From Cardiocondyla obscurior (taxonomy: Eukaryota; Arthropoda; Insecta; Hymenoptera; Formicidae), in the NCBI RefSeq assembly GCF_019399895.1, contig NC_091879.1, positions 1,550,001 through 1,614,000 of the forward strand: a stretch of DNA of 64,000 nucleotides, written 5' to 3'. A model generated the notes under the pieces. It was given only the letters and a program-made list of their open reading frames with translations, was not told the DNA's origin and made no database searches. Position numbers and translations under genes: made by a program. Positions 37,936 through 50,300 of this stretch are shown in pieces. Position 1 is the stretch's first letter. Every line of letters begins with the position of its first letter.

Positions 37936-40000
37936 TACAGTTGCGCAATTTAAATAAAATTCGAGATTTTCGTATTTCACCGCGCTCTCACGGCCGTAAT
38001 TAAAAACCTGTCGATGCCGCGCGCGCTTGTGACGTACGCGTCTATAATTAAATTATATGCAGCTCCATGTAAAGAATCAATCAGCTTATCGCTCGGTCCC
38101 GAACGCCTAGCAAAGAGCACAAAGGGACGCGGAAAATAGCGAAACGCCACGTCGCGTCGCACCATATCGCGCCGCAGGTTTAGGGAGAGACGTGATCTCG
38201 CAACGACGGCGGGGATGATTCGAAGAAAATTGACGGGAGGGCAAGTTCTTTAACTCCGACTTATCACCGCGAAATGCGTGATAGATAATCCCGATCGCTC
38301 GCGGAAAACGCGTGAATCATCCGAGCAAGTTGCAGCCGAAGGGTTTGCTCCATTTCCACCCTCCCATTCGTTCGCGCTTGTTTTTGTCACGATGTATCAA
38401 AGGGCCGGAAAGGGGTGGCGGTTGTAGGGCCGGGCACGTCAAAAGCAAGCAGCGTCCGCGTTCTGGATAGTTCGTCTTAGCGGAAGAAGAGACCGCCTTC
38501 TCTTCCCGGGAAGTAGATTAAAAATCCGCGGACGAGTTTGGAATATTACAGCTGGCCGCATACGGTGCTTTTTCGTTATTTCGGTGGAAACGTCGAGGTA
38601 ATTGCGGGGCGCTTTATCCCGGAGATTGCGCCGCGGGAAATGAAGTGTGCGCTCACGGTTATGCGCAATAATGAAATATCGCGTAAATGTAAAAGTGTCG
38701 TGTGAAAACGCGAGTTTTCTTGTGTGCCAGCGCCGTTGCCGCGGATATGTAAACTTTATTATGGCGCGGCGACCTTACCGCTGTCGGCACGGTAATTTTT
38801 TTCCAGCGGAAATTATTCTTCTGTTTTAAGAGAACAGGTCGGAGTTGGATTTGAATCTTTCAGTCTCGTTATTTGTAACGAGGTTCGCAACAGCATATTC
38901 CGCGGCAGCATTTGCATACTTCATAAGTAAAAGAAATTAATATTTTCTACAAACAAAGTCTTTTTAACACTCGCGGTAAGAAATTTCGATCCATGTGCGT
39001 TTAAATATTTCTTGGCTCTATAAAAACAATTAAATTAATATCGCGAGTTACACAACTTAATTTAAAGGGGACAAAAATTATCTTTAAAGCGCTGATCTAA
39101 AGATAACTAAGTCAGATAGTTTTCAGAAATAATTTCTCCACATTTATCAGCAGTATTAATCAAAAACAACGCGCGAGAGATTTAATATCGCGAGATTATC
39201 GGAGATAAGAGGATAAATCGGTCGGTAGCGTTGGCTGTCTCGCTCGGAAGTGACATAACGCAAATAAACCTAACCGACGGGAGAGAAACGCGATTACGTG
39301 AGGGGGCAGAACCGTTTTGCCCTCTATCCCGCGGACCAAGGAGTTCCTGCAGTATACGAGGTCTGGTTTACGAGGGTTGTCGTTATCTGATACGGTGAAC
39401 GGCGCCGAATGCCGCCGCAGAGTAGCGCCCGGGCTAGCCGTGCGGATAGGTAGGTCTGGTCCGAACCGAAACCACCGCCATCATCAACCTCCGCCACTTA
39501 GACCGTCCGCGCGATTGCAGCTTCGTCTCGAGGAGAACGAACCCGAGTTAACGGATCAGCGGTTCCGTGCGAGGAGATCGTAGTTTTCAGGTGCTCCGAC
39601 CGACCGAATGAAACCGGGCGTCCGGCGTCTCGATCGAATTGGCTACGCGCTTCCGAACCGACCGTAACATATTTTGCCATTCTAATTTTCCGATACCGAG
39701 ACAAGGGGAATATACGGGGATAAAAGTTTCAGCGGCGGAAACACAGCCTTAAAATGTATTTAAAATATTCTGCAGCTAATAGTCGCCGATTTGCCGTTCA
39801 CATCATTGTGATATTTAATTAAAAAAATAATTATTTTGTTTCATACGCGAACAAAACGGTTTATTTTTGCGACTGCCGACTTTATCAAATTTTTATATTC
39901 GTGATTTACGTTGGTTTTCGTAATTTGCATTGAAAATTATTTAATTTGTTAAAAATAAGAGATAATCTGTTGATTATAATGAATCGAAAGCGAGCGGTAC
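37936..40000. other. Intronic sequence between unit A and the 40.0-kb exon
   Basis: Nothing beyond ordinary CpG-rich and A/T-rich stretches was seen. Confidence 0.5.
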
Positions 40001-40111
40001 CTTGTTGATCTGCCGCTGCAACTTTGTGATCGTCGCTCGATCTCGCTGAGCTGCGATTCGTTCAGCCAGCAGCGCTTGCTCCAGCTCTTGAACTCGTTCC
40101 TCCAGGCTCTC
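40001..40111 (-). CDS. Internal coding exon, coiled-coil segment
   Basis: This 111-nt, 37-codon exon reads on the minus strand from a TTTAATGCTACAG acceptor to an AAG|GTACCG donor, and both borders are in phase 0. The peptide starts ESLEERVQELEQALL and ends KLQRQINK. It is rich in Glu, Arg, Gln and Leu with heptad-like spacing, so a coiled coil is expected. Its phase fits the other coiled-coil exon at 5003-5136 exactly, and joining them gives one continuous helix. The intron between them is about 34.9 kb and contains most of the plus-strand non-coding units. The gene was not recognised. Ski/Sno-type corepressors, cytoskeletal scaffolds or Rho/Ras regulators with coiled-coil tails would all fit. 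The exon call rests on splice sites, phase and composition. Confidence 0.72.
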
Positions 40112-41552
40112 CTGTAGCATTAAAAAAAACAAAATAATAAGATAACGCCATTCATCGTAATATACAGACAAGCGTTTCAATCGCTTGTATACGAGAAAAA
40201 TAACGCGGCCTCGTAAATAGCTCGTGTAACGATCGAGAGCGCCATTACACCAATTTCCAATTAACTTCTCGCCGAGCGACGCAATTTCCGAAGTCCGTTC
40301 GTAACTTTCGGCGGGATATTCCCGACGTAATTCCCGTTACCTGAGTTTTAAGCTGCCTTAACGGAGGCTTAAACTTCAAGGAGAGAGATCACACTCTCCT
40401 CCGTATACTTGGAGATTACGCGCCGATGCACGTCGGAGAGTCGGATCCCCAAAGCGAGAAACCTTGTCGGTCCAGTCGATTCTTGTCTGCGGCTCGCCAA
40501 GAAAGATATCGACGCTCTCGAGTAACCTTGGAGTGGCCGTAAAATAAACCGGCAACCGAGAAATTTTTGTCGTCAAGTTCAAAGTCTGCTATTTTATTCG
40601 ACAATAATTTAATATCACTTCGGGACAACCAGAATTTTTATTCCGCGACTTTTAAATATTCGAAATATGAAATTCTCCCTCTCTGTTCGTCGTTGACAAT
40701 ATTTCAAGCCGGGAAAAAAGAATTAATTAATTAATATTAGTTATTAATGCTGAGAATATATTTTTTTATATATTCCGAGTCCTTGTAATCTTTCGAAAGA
40801 ATAATCCAAGAGTTACATCTCGAGAACTTCGATTGGCGAGAGATTACGGTATTCGTTCGTTAGAATTGGAGCTCGTCCAAACGGGGAAAATCAACCTTTT
40901 TAGTCCCGCGCCGCAATCTTCGCGAAAAGGTCGGGGACCGCCGGCGCGGTCATAGAATTGATTTACATCCTTCGTAAGGCATTTCTGATTATCAGCGACG
41001 GTTATTGGGACACTGGGACGGAATGGTAATGAGCGAAGCTCCGCTTGGTCTGCGGAGGCTGCAGGTCGCGATTTGACCGTAAGTATTGGGCGCGCGATCT
41101 ATTAGATTCGAGGCGACGCCAACGCGGCAGTGGCGGTCTCTCTTCACCCCCTGGTCCTCGATTCCTTCTCGTATACGCGGGACGTATTCGTATGCGAGGG
41201 CACGTAGTCGCAATTCACCCTTCCCGAACCCTCGGCCGTCGCCGATGCCGCGTCGACAACGTGCAGCCATTGTTTGCCGCGAATGGCTCTCGTCCCGCAC
41301 GCAGCAGCTGCAGGAATATTTACTTTTAAATTCGCACAGCCGCGTAAGGGAGACGATCGCGCGTTTTTCTCATTGCTCTTGGAAAATAATTACATTTGAA
41401 TTTTGCGTAATTAAAAAAAAAAAATTATCTCAGCGACTGCCAAAAGTACTTCGTGTTAATCGATAAGATTCAGATTTTCAATCTAAAATAAACGATTGTC
41501 TTACAAAATCTTTCACGTAACAAAAGCGTAACGTAAACGCTCTGTTGCGAGT

Positions 41553-41577
41553 AAAAAAAAAAAAAAAAAAAAAAAAA
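41553..41577. repeat. Poly-A run
   Basis: About 25 A; no recognisable retroelement adjoining it. Confidence 0.9.
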
Positions 41578-44500
41578 TGGCAATGCACGCGTTGCGATAT
41601 TAAGAATTTTTTTTTCCACTCGAAATATCGAGGTGGCTAATAATTCAAAGGAAAGAGGAAAATCGTGAAACGGGGCTTGCACGTCGCTTCTGATATATAA
41701 CACGTCTCGAATAATTATGAAGCTGCGTGGTGGAAGAGCGTAAAGCCTTTCGTGACGCGCGGTCATTCTTTTGCCGAGGGAAAATGTTGCAGGTCGCTAG
41801 ATCGGTATGCGAGATTCCGCTTTATGTGGCACTCAAGTGTGGATGTTTGCTTGCTTTGTTCTGTCGGGTCGACGTTACGCATGATAAGAAAATATATGAA
41901 ACGTGTCCCGATATTGATTCAATGATAAGGCGCTTTAAATATGCCAGCAGCCCGGGGAATTAACGAAGGGAATAAGAGATCACGATGCACGGGTACGCTA
42001 TCGATTGCGGGCTATCGAGCGATTAAAATTCTTTGCTCGCGCAAACGTTGCGCCGACTTTATTATTGTCGCTGCATTTCGCTCTGGCGTTCTCCAAGGAT
42101 TTACGGCCGTCCCGCAGAAGGAACATAATCGATGCCCCGATCACTATTGAATTGCCCCGCAAGAGACCGCGCGGGTCCGAGACAAAATTATCCGCGATCG
42201 ATAAATCATCGGTAAGACGCAGCGACGTTTCATTAACGTTAACGTCCTGTCGCGCTAAGCAAACGTTACTTGCACGCGTTTATTTTCAGCGACCGTCGAG
42301 CGACTCGTAAAATCCACCTGTCGATGAGACAAACGATCCCCCTTGGTCGTCCGTGATCAATTAAACTGAAGGAAAATAAAATAACGACGAGCTCGAGCTC
42401 AGCGGTAAAAATTGCAATTTACGTATTCGTGCGTGTAACAAAAATGTTTCGAGTGTTTTAAATTTTAAATGCCAATCCGTACCGCGTAACATGTCCGTAA
42501 TGCAATATTATAACATAAATATTGACGCACCTCCGTGATATTCGTATATCTTTTATCACGTCATTATTCAGCAAAATGGTTTAATTATGCCGTATCGCTT
42601 GCGCGGCGCGGCCTAGCCGAGGCTGAAATAAATATCGCCGAGTTATAATCGTGTATCATTTATCCGCCGCATGCGAATATTCATTCGGCTGCCCGGCGGT
42701 ATAATCCGATTATGAAATTATTTATTTCGCTATATTACGACCGGGCGCAAACGTCAATAAATCAAGACCGCGAGATGTCGGAGGCCTCTCGCGTGTCGCC
42801 GCAAATATTCCACGGTCATTTAGCAAAACGCCCTTATCTACCTCTCTCCCTCGCGTCGAGGCCTGCAATTATTACGAGCGCCGGCGAGAGGTCCGCGTAG
42901 CCAGCAGCTCTCTCTCTGCGTAGAGCCTGGCGAAGGGTCGAAGGGTACGGCCGGCGGTATACATGCCCGAGGATCCGTAGAATTAGCGCGGGGACTTCCG
43001 GGACGTCATTTAAAGCGCGCGGCCCGCGCGACGCGATGAACCCACTCTATATGCAGAGATTCCGTTAAATTGCAAACGCGTCCCTTCTCGCGGCGGCCCG
43101 TCGAAAAGGGTGGCCCTTCCGACCAGGGAAGGGTTAAGGTATTGCCCTACCGGCGGTGTGTAATCAGACCCGACTGACTCCTGAACGCCATCGGAGCGTA
43201 TCTGCGTTCCTGCTTTCCGGAACACCGAGAGCGCGACGGAATACACGCCCGTGTTAATTTCGGCGATTAACCGCGACTCGTCTTTAATCGTCGGATATAA
43301 ATACAAAGCTCGGCTGAATCGAGTGAATCGAGTTACTCTCACGTCGAAAATCAATTTTCGGTCTCTTCGCCGGGATTGATTGCCGAATTACGATCGAGCG
43401 AAGGGCGAAATTAATGCTTACGAAAATCGCGGTGACCCAGCCGGAAAATTAAATAAACGTCGGGTCTTGCCGCGATTCGACGGCTTCGCGAATTGGAACT
43501 AGGGCAACTGCGTTCGCGAAAAGGGTGCCGCGCGAATCTCGGCGCGCGAACGCGCGGATTCCTGCCCTTTCACGAAAATTTCCCAAACCCGTCTCCTTGC
43601 CGCCCTGAATTATGGTCGTGATTTCCGGCGAGGTGGACCTTCCGGCTTGGCGGAAGTCCAGCATTTCGCGAAAGTGCGCGGATAAATCAAACCGGCGTTT
43701 TTCGGACTGCCGGCGCTAGCAAGGCGTTAGTTTATTGCCATGTAAATCATCGGCACCGCGGTCGATAGAAAAAATACGCCATCGGCTCCTGTAGGCCCGC
43801 GACGAAGCAAGCGGAGTAGCGTGCGTAACAGAGATTTGCCAGAAATAATATTGACACCGAAGGTGGACGGGTATATTCTGAGATTTGTCGTTATTTTCGC
43901 ATGAATATTACCTTGGAGCTCCGCCAGAGTGTTCCGCCAACATATTGCCGGATTTATTATGATTATTCCCCTCAGACATAAGCGGAGTGAGGTTCCCTCC
44001 TCCCCCTTCCCTCTCGCTTAAAAAGCGTTCGCCAGGATCTTAATTAAATTCGTAGTCTATGGCGCGGTTTTCGCGCATTACTCCTCAAATATCACGTTGT
44101 TCCACGGCTCGTAATTCACGCGGGAGACAGGGCTTCTTCCTCGCAACTTCTCCAACAATCTATAGCAGCCGATGTATCGACTAGGCTTGCTTTACCGGTT
44201 GCTCCGAGGGCGCGTTACATCGCGTTTTATTACCGTGGCGTGCGGATGGCATGTACTCCAACGGAGGCAATAGTGACGGAATTTATAGGCGAAAGTCTTA
44301 CGACGTTTCCCTTCCGTGCGGTATAAGCTTTATCGACGTGTTATTATCTCTATTCGCTCGCGCGCGAGCGTCCAGATTTCATTTCAGATATTTATGGACC
44401 TGTCTCTCGTCCGGGCGTTCTCGTGTCCGGCGTCGTCGTTCTAACGATCGCTCTCCCCCGATTACACGTCCATCCGCATTGTTACCGTACGACGCGAGAG

Positions 44501-44711
44501 CGAGTAGCCGATCGAAAGGTCGCCTTGTTTTGAAATTAATCTGGGTCGCGCGGATAATGAATTACGGCCGCTTAATGACGGGGAAATATTTGACCCGAGC
44601 GGCGAACAAAGCGTCCGCATTTCCGCACGTTTGAAACTCACCCGGGATGTGTATTTTGTGCCATAAACCTATTTACTCTTAACGACATAGTCTTTTAAAA
44701 TTGTATAATGT

Positions 44712-44731
44712 AAAAAAAAAAAAAAAAAAAA
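44712..44731. repeat. Poly-A run
   Basis: About 20 A. Confidence 0.9.
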
Positions 44732-46136
44732 TTCTGTTTTAAACAAAGAGATTTTTGAGCAAACGGGTCTGTGAAATTTCGCAAATTTATCATAATACGT
44801 CGGATCAAATTTTCGCCAACGTTAAGTCCCCTCGAAATCTCCGTCGCTCCTGTACCGCGTTACTTTCAAAGTGCTCCTATAAACTCGTCCATTTTTTTTT
44901 TCCTCCCCCCTCGACTACTTTCTGCGCGCAGGGTTTCGCTTTATAAGGAAGTTGCGAGAGTGTCGGCAAAGCGCGCCCGGGAGAATTGATTCCCTCGAAA
45001 GATGAGGCCGAAAGGGGTGGCTAGGGACGTCACAAGAACCGGGAGGAACTGAAGATTAGGACATCGGAGGAGGACAACGAGGGGGAGACTTCCTTTTCCC
45101 CTCGACACGCTTTTACCTCCGTCGCGAACGGAGACATTTTAATTTACGGTCCCCCGTCGATATCGCGCCGCCGCCGATCCATTTCAGCGGAACCGCTCGG
45201 TTTTCTCTCGCCTTCGTCGAATTCATATTGTCGTGCTTAAAGAAACGAGAACAATAAGATACTCCTTAAGAAATAAACGAAACGGCGGGCGATCTTATTC
45301 ACAGTTCGATGCCCCGCGAATAATTTCCCGTCGGCTGAAATTGCGACTCGGTATGATTCGCCTTGTATTAAGAAATGCAGTTACAAATTAATCTTTCGCG
45401 TCTCGAAGGAGCGCGTTAAAGGGAACGAAAAAGAAATACGTTTTCAGACAGCCGGACGGGAATTATTTGCATTAGCGAGTAATTTGTAGGAGCCGTGCGA
45501 TTGTATTTGCTTAATCACGAAATTTCCACATGTCGCACGTGCACGGCGAGATAAAATGCTAGAAGACCGGTTAATGCAAATGTGACGTAAATCGTTCCTC
45601 TCCGAATGGAAGCGGAGCAAGGAGCGAGAGCGAGTAGTTACGGGCGAAGGCGATGTTTTATCGGGGGGACATCGATCTTTTTGCCCACTTGAGATATTTC
45701 GTCGCGTTCTGTCCGATTCGCCAGGCAGTCCCTCGATGCACGTCGTGTAAAAAGGCACCCGGAATTGCATGCTCCGCGTCGGCAGCGAACGGAATTCGAA
45801 GGGTGGTGCACCTTTAAGGTGCAAGTCCGCCACGGTGCTGGAGGACGAAGAACAATGGGGACCGGATAAAGGGGTGCGAGGTCGGCTCAGAGATGGCGAG
45901 GAGTACGGGTGGGATGGCTGCTCAGGCCTCCCTCGTAGACGAGACGCGGAAGAGAAAGGGTAGCTTCGAGTAGAGCTCGAAGGGTGGCTAATAGAAACGA
46001 AGGGCCCGTCTGTCGTCGAGAAACAAAGCCGTACAGGTGCTATCGGTGAAAGATCGTAGCGTAAAAAAAAAGGCAGAAGGAAGGTTAACGATCGATACGC
46101 AATACCCAATTGATCCAAAAAAACTTTAGGCTTTTT

Positions 46137-46381
46137 CCGATCTCGAACCAATCTTTTCTAATTAGAAAAAAAAAAAAAATAAAAGATATCGTGTGAAATA
46201 TAACGAAATTTAGTTACGAACAGAATCTAAAATAAATAAGTTTTAGTATTAAAAATATTCCGATCTTGAACCAATCTTTTCTAATTAGAAAAAAAAAAAA
46301 ATAAAAGATATCGTGTAAGATATAATGAAATTTAGTTACGAACAGAATCTAAAATAAATAAGTTTTAGTATTAAAAACATT
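46137..46381. repeat. Tandem duplication, two copies of about 123 bp
   Basis: Copy one is 46137-46259 and copy two is 46260-46381. Both run from CCGATCTCGAACC/CCGATCTTGAACC through TTTTCTAATTAG, an A run, AAAGATATCGTGT and GTTTTAGTATTAAAAA. Only a few substitutions and A-run length differences separate them, so the event is recent. Confidence 0.9.
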
Positions 46382-49300
46382 GTTAATTATATTTAATAAA
46401 ATTTATTTGGAGAAACGATTATTTTTATAAGTATCGAGTTTAATATATTCAATGATGCGGAAGAAATCGCGGGTAGGATTTTCTTCTCGAACGAGGGTGG
46501 AAGATGATAATTTAACTACAATCCTATAATCTGTGTAGACGGCTTCGAGGAATTTTACGTAGCTGCGAAATGTGAGAGATCGCAGATGAACGAGAAGGTC
46601 TAAACGGCGGCACGCCCAGTATTTGAAATAAGAAATACCCTCGAATTCCCGAAAGTCGAGGGTGAAAGACGGGAAAGGAGTCGAACGAATAAGAAATGAG
46701 CGCGCATTCCTTAATCGGTCGATATATTTCCCTGAAACAAAACGAGATTTTTCTTCCGAGATTTCCGCGATTATTGCCGGAAGATAAACGAGTATTTCAC
46801 GACTAATTCCAACTCGGAGATCTGTCTGCGCGGAAAAAATGTAATTGGGGTGAATAAATCTAGTTCAACGTATCCGAATAACACGCGTAAAATCGGTTTA
46901 ATAATCGCAATGCGTCCAATAAATAACGAGAGGAAAAATTATGGCCGTACCAGATTGCAATCTCATTTCGCCGGTTAATAATGAGCCCCTGTTTAATCGT
47001 TGCACAGACATCTTTAAATAGATCATCTCGCACAGTGTGTAATCACGAAAAGAGTAAAAGCGAAATAATCACGCGACACGGAAGATTGCGTTTTTATTTA
47101 AATCCCATTCGCGGTGCCGTTTCCCCGCGACTTGTAATATAACAGGGGGAGAAATATTCGTCCGGCGAGAATTAATCCCGGGGAAAAAAAAGAAAAAAAA
47201 AAAATTAGATATTCGCGCCAGACTTCCGTGCGTGTGGGCGTGCGTACGTGTGTTCTTTTCGCGACTCTGCTCTGCGAGTGATAAAGCAGTCTCTCGCAGC
47301 CGGATAGAACGAGGGATGTGTGCATCCGCCGCGATTGATCTCGCGACGAGATTCTCACACGCGAAATTCTCCTCCGCGGCATTCGGGTCGTATTCCAGAT
47401 AGGTCAATGGCATTGATCGCAATATCGCATATCCGCCTTGGATACTGCATCGCGTGGGACGAACAAGTAACGCCTGGCTGCGAAGCGCATAATCGCCGGC
47501 GGCAATCGCAACTTTTCAACGAGATGGGAATTAAATACGACGCGCGAAAAACTGAGTAATTGACATGTGAAATTACGAGGCTAAATAAGAATTGGTTTTT
47601 TTTTTTTTAAAGAAAGATCCTCGGTATCTAACAAACCCGCGTAAAAGCCACCGTAAATATCTCCTCGGCAAGCTGTTCATGAATCATTTTAAGCGCCTGA
47701 ATAACCTTAGATGAAATACCCTTTTCTCTCTCTCTTTTTTTTTTTTTCGAATAACGGTGAAGTTCGAGTGATCATTTTTGGCGTCGAGGTGTTTAATCCG
47801 CATGACGAAGCGCGACAATGTCCCTTTTAGTTCCAGCGACGTTTATCGACAATAAAATCAGCATCGCAGTCCTGTCGCTGCCACGTGCGACGGTGCTTGC
47901 AGCGAGGCGCGAATTGAATTCGCAAATTGCATCTCGCGTAAATTGCCGGGATCGTCTTTAATCCCTCTATCGCTCTCTTTCTCTCGCCCCGAGCTCGATC
48001 CTAATAGTCGTAAAGGGTAATTCGTGGATGTCCATCTAGCGCGAGCACGCCGTCGTACGGGAATCTGTTACGGTACATTAACTTTAAACACCGCCTATTC
48101 GGCGAAATCGCAGCTGGACATCGTAACGTGGCTCTCAGCTCTAATCGATAGTGGCCGAAGGATCATAGCGCGATTTACGCAGCTTCCTTGAGTTCCAACA
48201 TGCTTCGAATAACTTGTCGACAGCGCCATTAAATATAATACATTTATCGCGGCAAGACCTTTTAAATAATTCTATCAACAAAACTGTATCGTTAAGTTTG
48301 CCGTAAATATCTCAAAATTTAATATCTAAAACTACCATTTTATTTCACGACGATTTTCTACAAAATTAATACACATAAAATTTTGTCTTATTTATTTTTA
48401 TTGCGTAAAATAATAAAGCAATTATAAGTCTTTACGTATCTTCACAAATCGGGAAGAGGTTTCTGCTGATAATACCCCTACACTTTAATCGCGGAAGTTC
48501 CGCAACGGCGGCGAAACTCGATACGCACGCCGCTTGATTGAATCTCGTGCCCTTTTAAGTCTTAAGAGAAACGTCCGGGAGGGTGAGGGGGAGGGAGGGA
48601 TCCTCAGGACGAGGACGAGAAGCGTGTCACGCGGATTTTTTCCGGCCCATTAAAAGGGAGCGTCCGCTTTGAATTCGAGTATCTCGAGTAATTACCAAAG
48701 ATAATTCGATGAGGGTCCAAAGCCGCCGTGAAGAGGCCAGCGGTGAAGAGTACCAGCGTCAAGATGATGTCAAGAGGATAGGTCGAAGGTTGTCTTGAAA
48801 GGAGCTTGATGTAAGGAACGCGCCGGGATATAAAGAGAACAAGAGATTAAGGAGAGCGAGAACGGCAGTGAGCGGCAATGAAACGAATGGAAACCGTTGA
48901 GAGGCGCGCCTCCTTTCTTCCAAGGAGCAGCGGTCGTAAACGTAGAGATCGGATAAAATTAAAAAAAAATAATAATAATAATCCAACATTTAGTAAATTA
49001 TTCAATTATGCTAGATTAGATTATTTGATGAAAGTAAATTTTTCTTAATTTATATTTATACAACTTTCTTCAAAATTATTTTTCAAAGTAACGTCGTCTT
49101 TACTTTTCGATTTTCATTAATTAAATACGATGAATTAAAGCGATACTTTTCCGGCATTCGCAAGCATATAGAAAACAACTTTCTCACTCGCGGTAGGACG
49201 GGGGCAGGACAAAATAATTCTAGCCGGTGCTGTCAAGTCCTTTGTCTTTCGAGAAACAAAGAGATGCGCGGGCGGTATCAACGGCGCGCTCACTGGAAAG

Positions 49301-50039
49301 TTTACTTTGATTAAAATTGTTTTAATAACACACCGAGATGTTTTGCGCCATTCAAATAGTTCCGCGACGGCGTGCGGAATTATCATAAAATAACGCTGGC
49401 TGCGACGCTACGTATAAAACTGTTGTTTTTCGACATTTGCGTTTTCGCGATTTTCGTTTTAATCAGAATTTAATGATCAGAGCGATGAGAGAAAAATCTT
49501 GTGGAAATTTTACGTTTCGCGTCTCTTCTAAAACAGACGTATGTATATACTCGTTGAATAGCTAAAATTTTATACATTCCATAAAACCTGATAACACTGA
49601 CAAAAAAGTTTAAAAAAGAAAAAAAAACGATAATAAATCTAAAGATTATCCCGGAAGGTGGTTTAGCCTGTACAACTACTTCGAGGTATCATAAACCGCC
49701 TTCTCTAGCTTGTTGCGAAAAGCGAATACAACATGTGCACGTTTCATCTCGTTGAAACGACCATCAGTCACCTGCATCGAGATTGCGCCATTCGTCGTAC
49801 CGAGAAAATCTCGTCTTTTCCTTCCATTCGAAAAAAAAGTCCCGACTGTCTCGTTCGCGAATTGCATCTTCTGTAGATTAGCGTCCTTGGCGACATCGCC
49901 CTCACGTGGGAGTAGTCAAGAGAGATTGCCGTCGTCGTCAAGTAGATCCCGAGACTCATAAATTAATACGCAAAGCGCAAAGCCCGACCCCGCTCCTCCA
50001 TCTCCATCGCTCGCGATACTAATCGATTACACCGGGCAC

Positions 50040-50300
50040 GCAATTAAATTACATCGCAATTATTTTACCGCGATCAATGTTACACAAGGCGGTATTAATA
50101 ATTAGAAATCTAAACATGAACGGCCGCAGCTAATTAACGATCGCACCCCTAATTGTCCTGCGTTAATTAATTCCTTGTGGCAATTATCGTGTCAATTATG
50201 GTACAAATTAAACAACAATTATCAAGATGTGCGTGTAATTGTCCATCTCGATAATTTTCAAGCAAATATTAATCTCGAATTCGCAGAATAAGTATCTAAA
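50040..50300. promoter_or_regulatory. TAATTA-rich block, possible enhancer
   Basis: About ten TAATTA/CAATTA-type cores lie within 260 bp, separated by unique GC-containing sequence. Such clusters bind homeodomain proteins in insects. In an A/T-rich region some are expected by chance, so this is a weak call. Confidence 0.25.

Noticed and set aside
45444..46151. Minus-strand open frame of about 235 codons, Ser/Pro/Arg-rich
   Set aside because: It lacks an ATG-supported start in good context, a recognisable domain or fitting splice sites, and its beginning runs into the tandem repeat.
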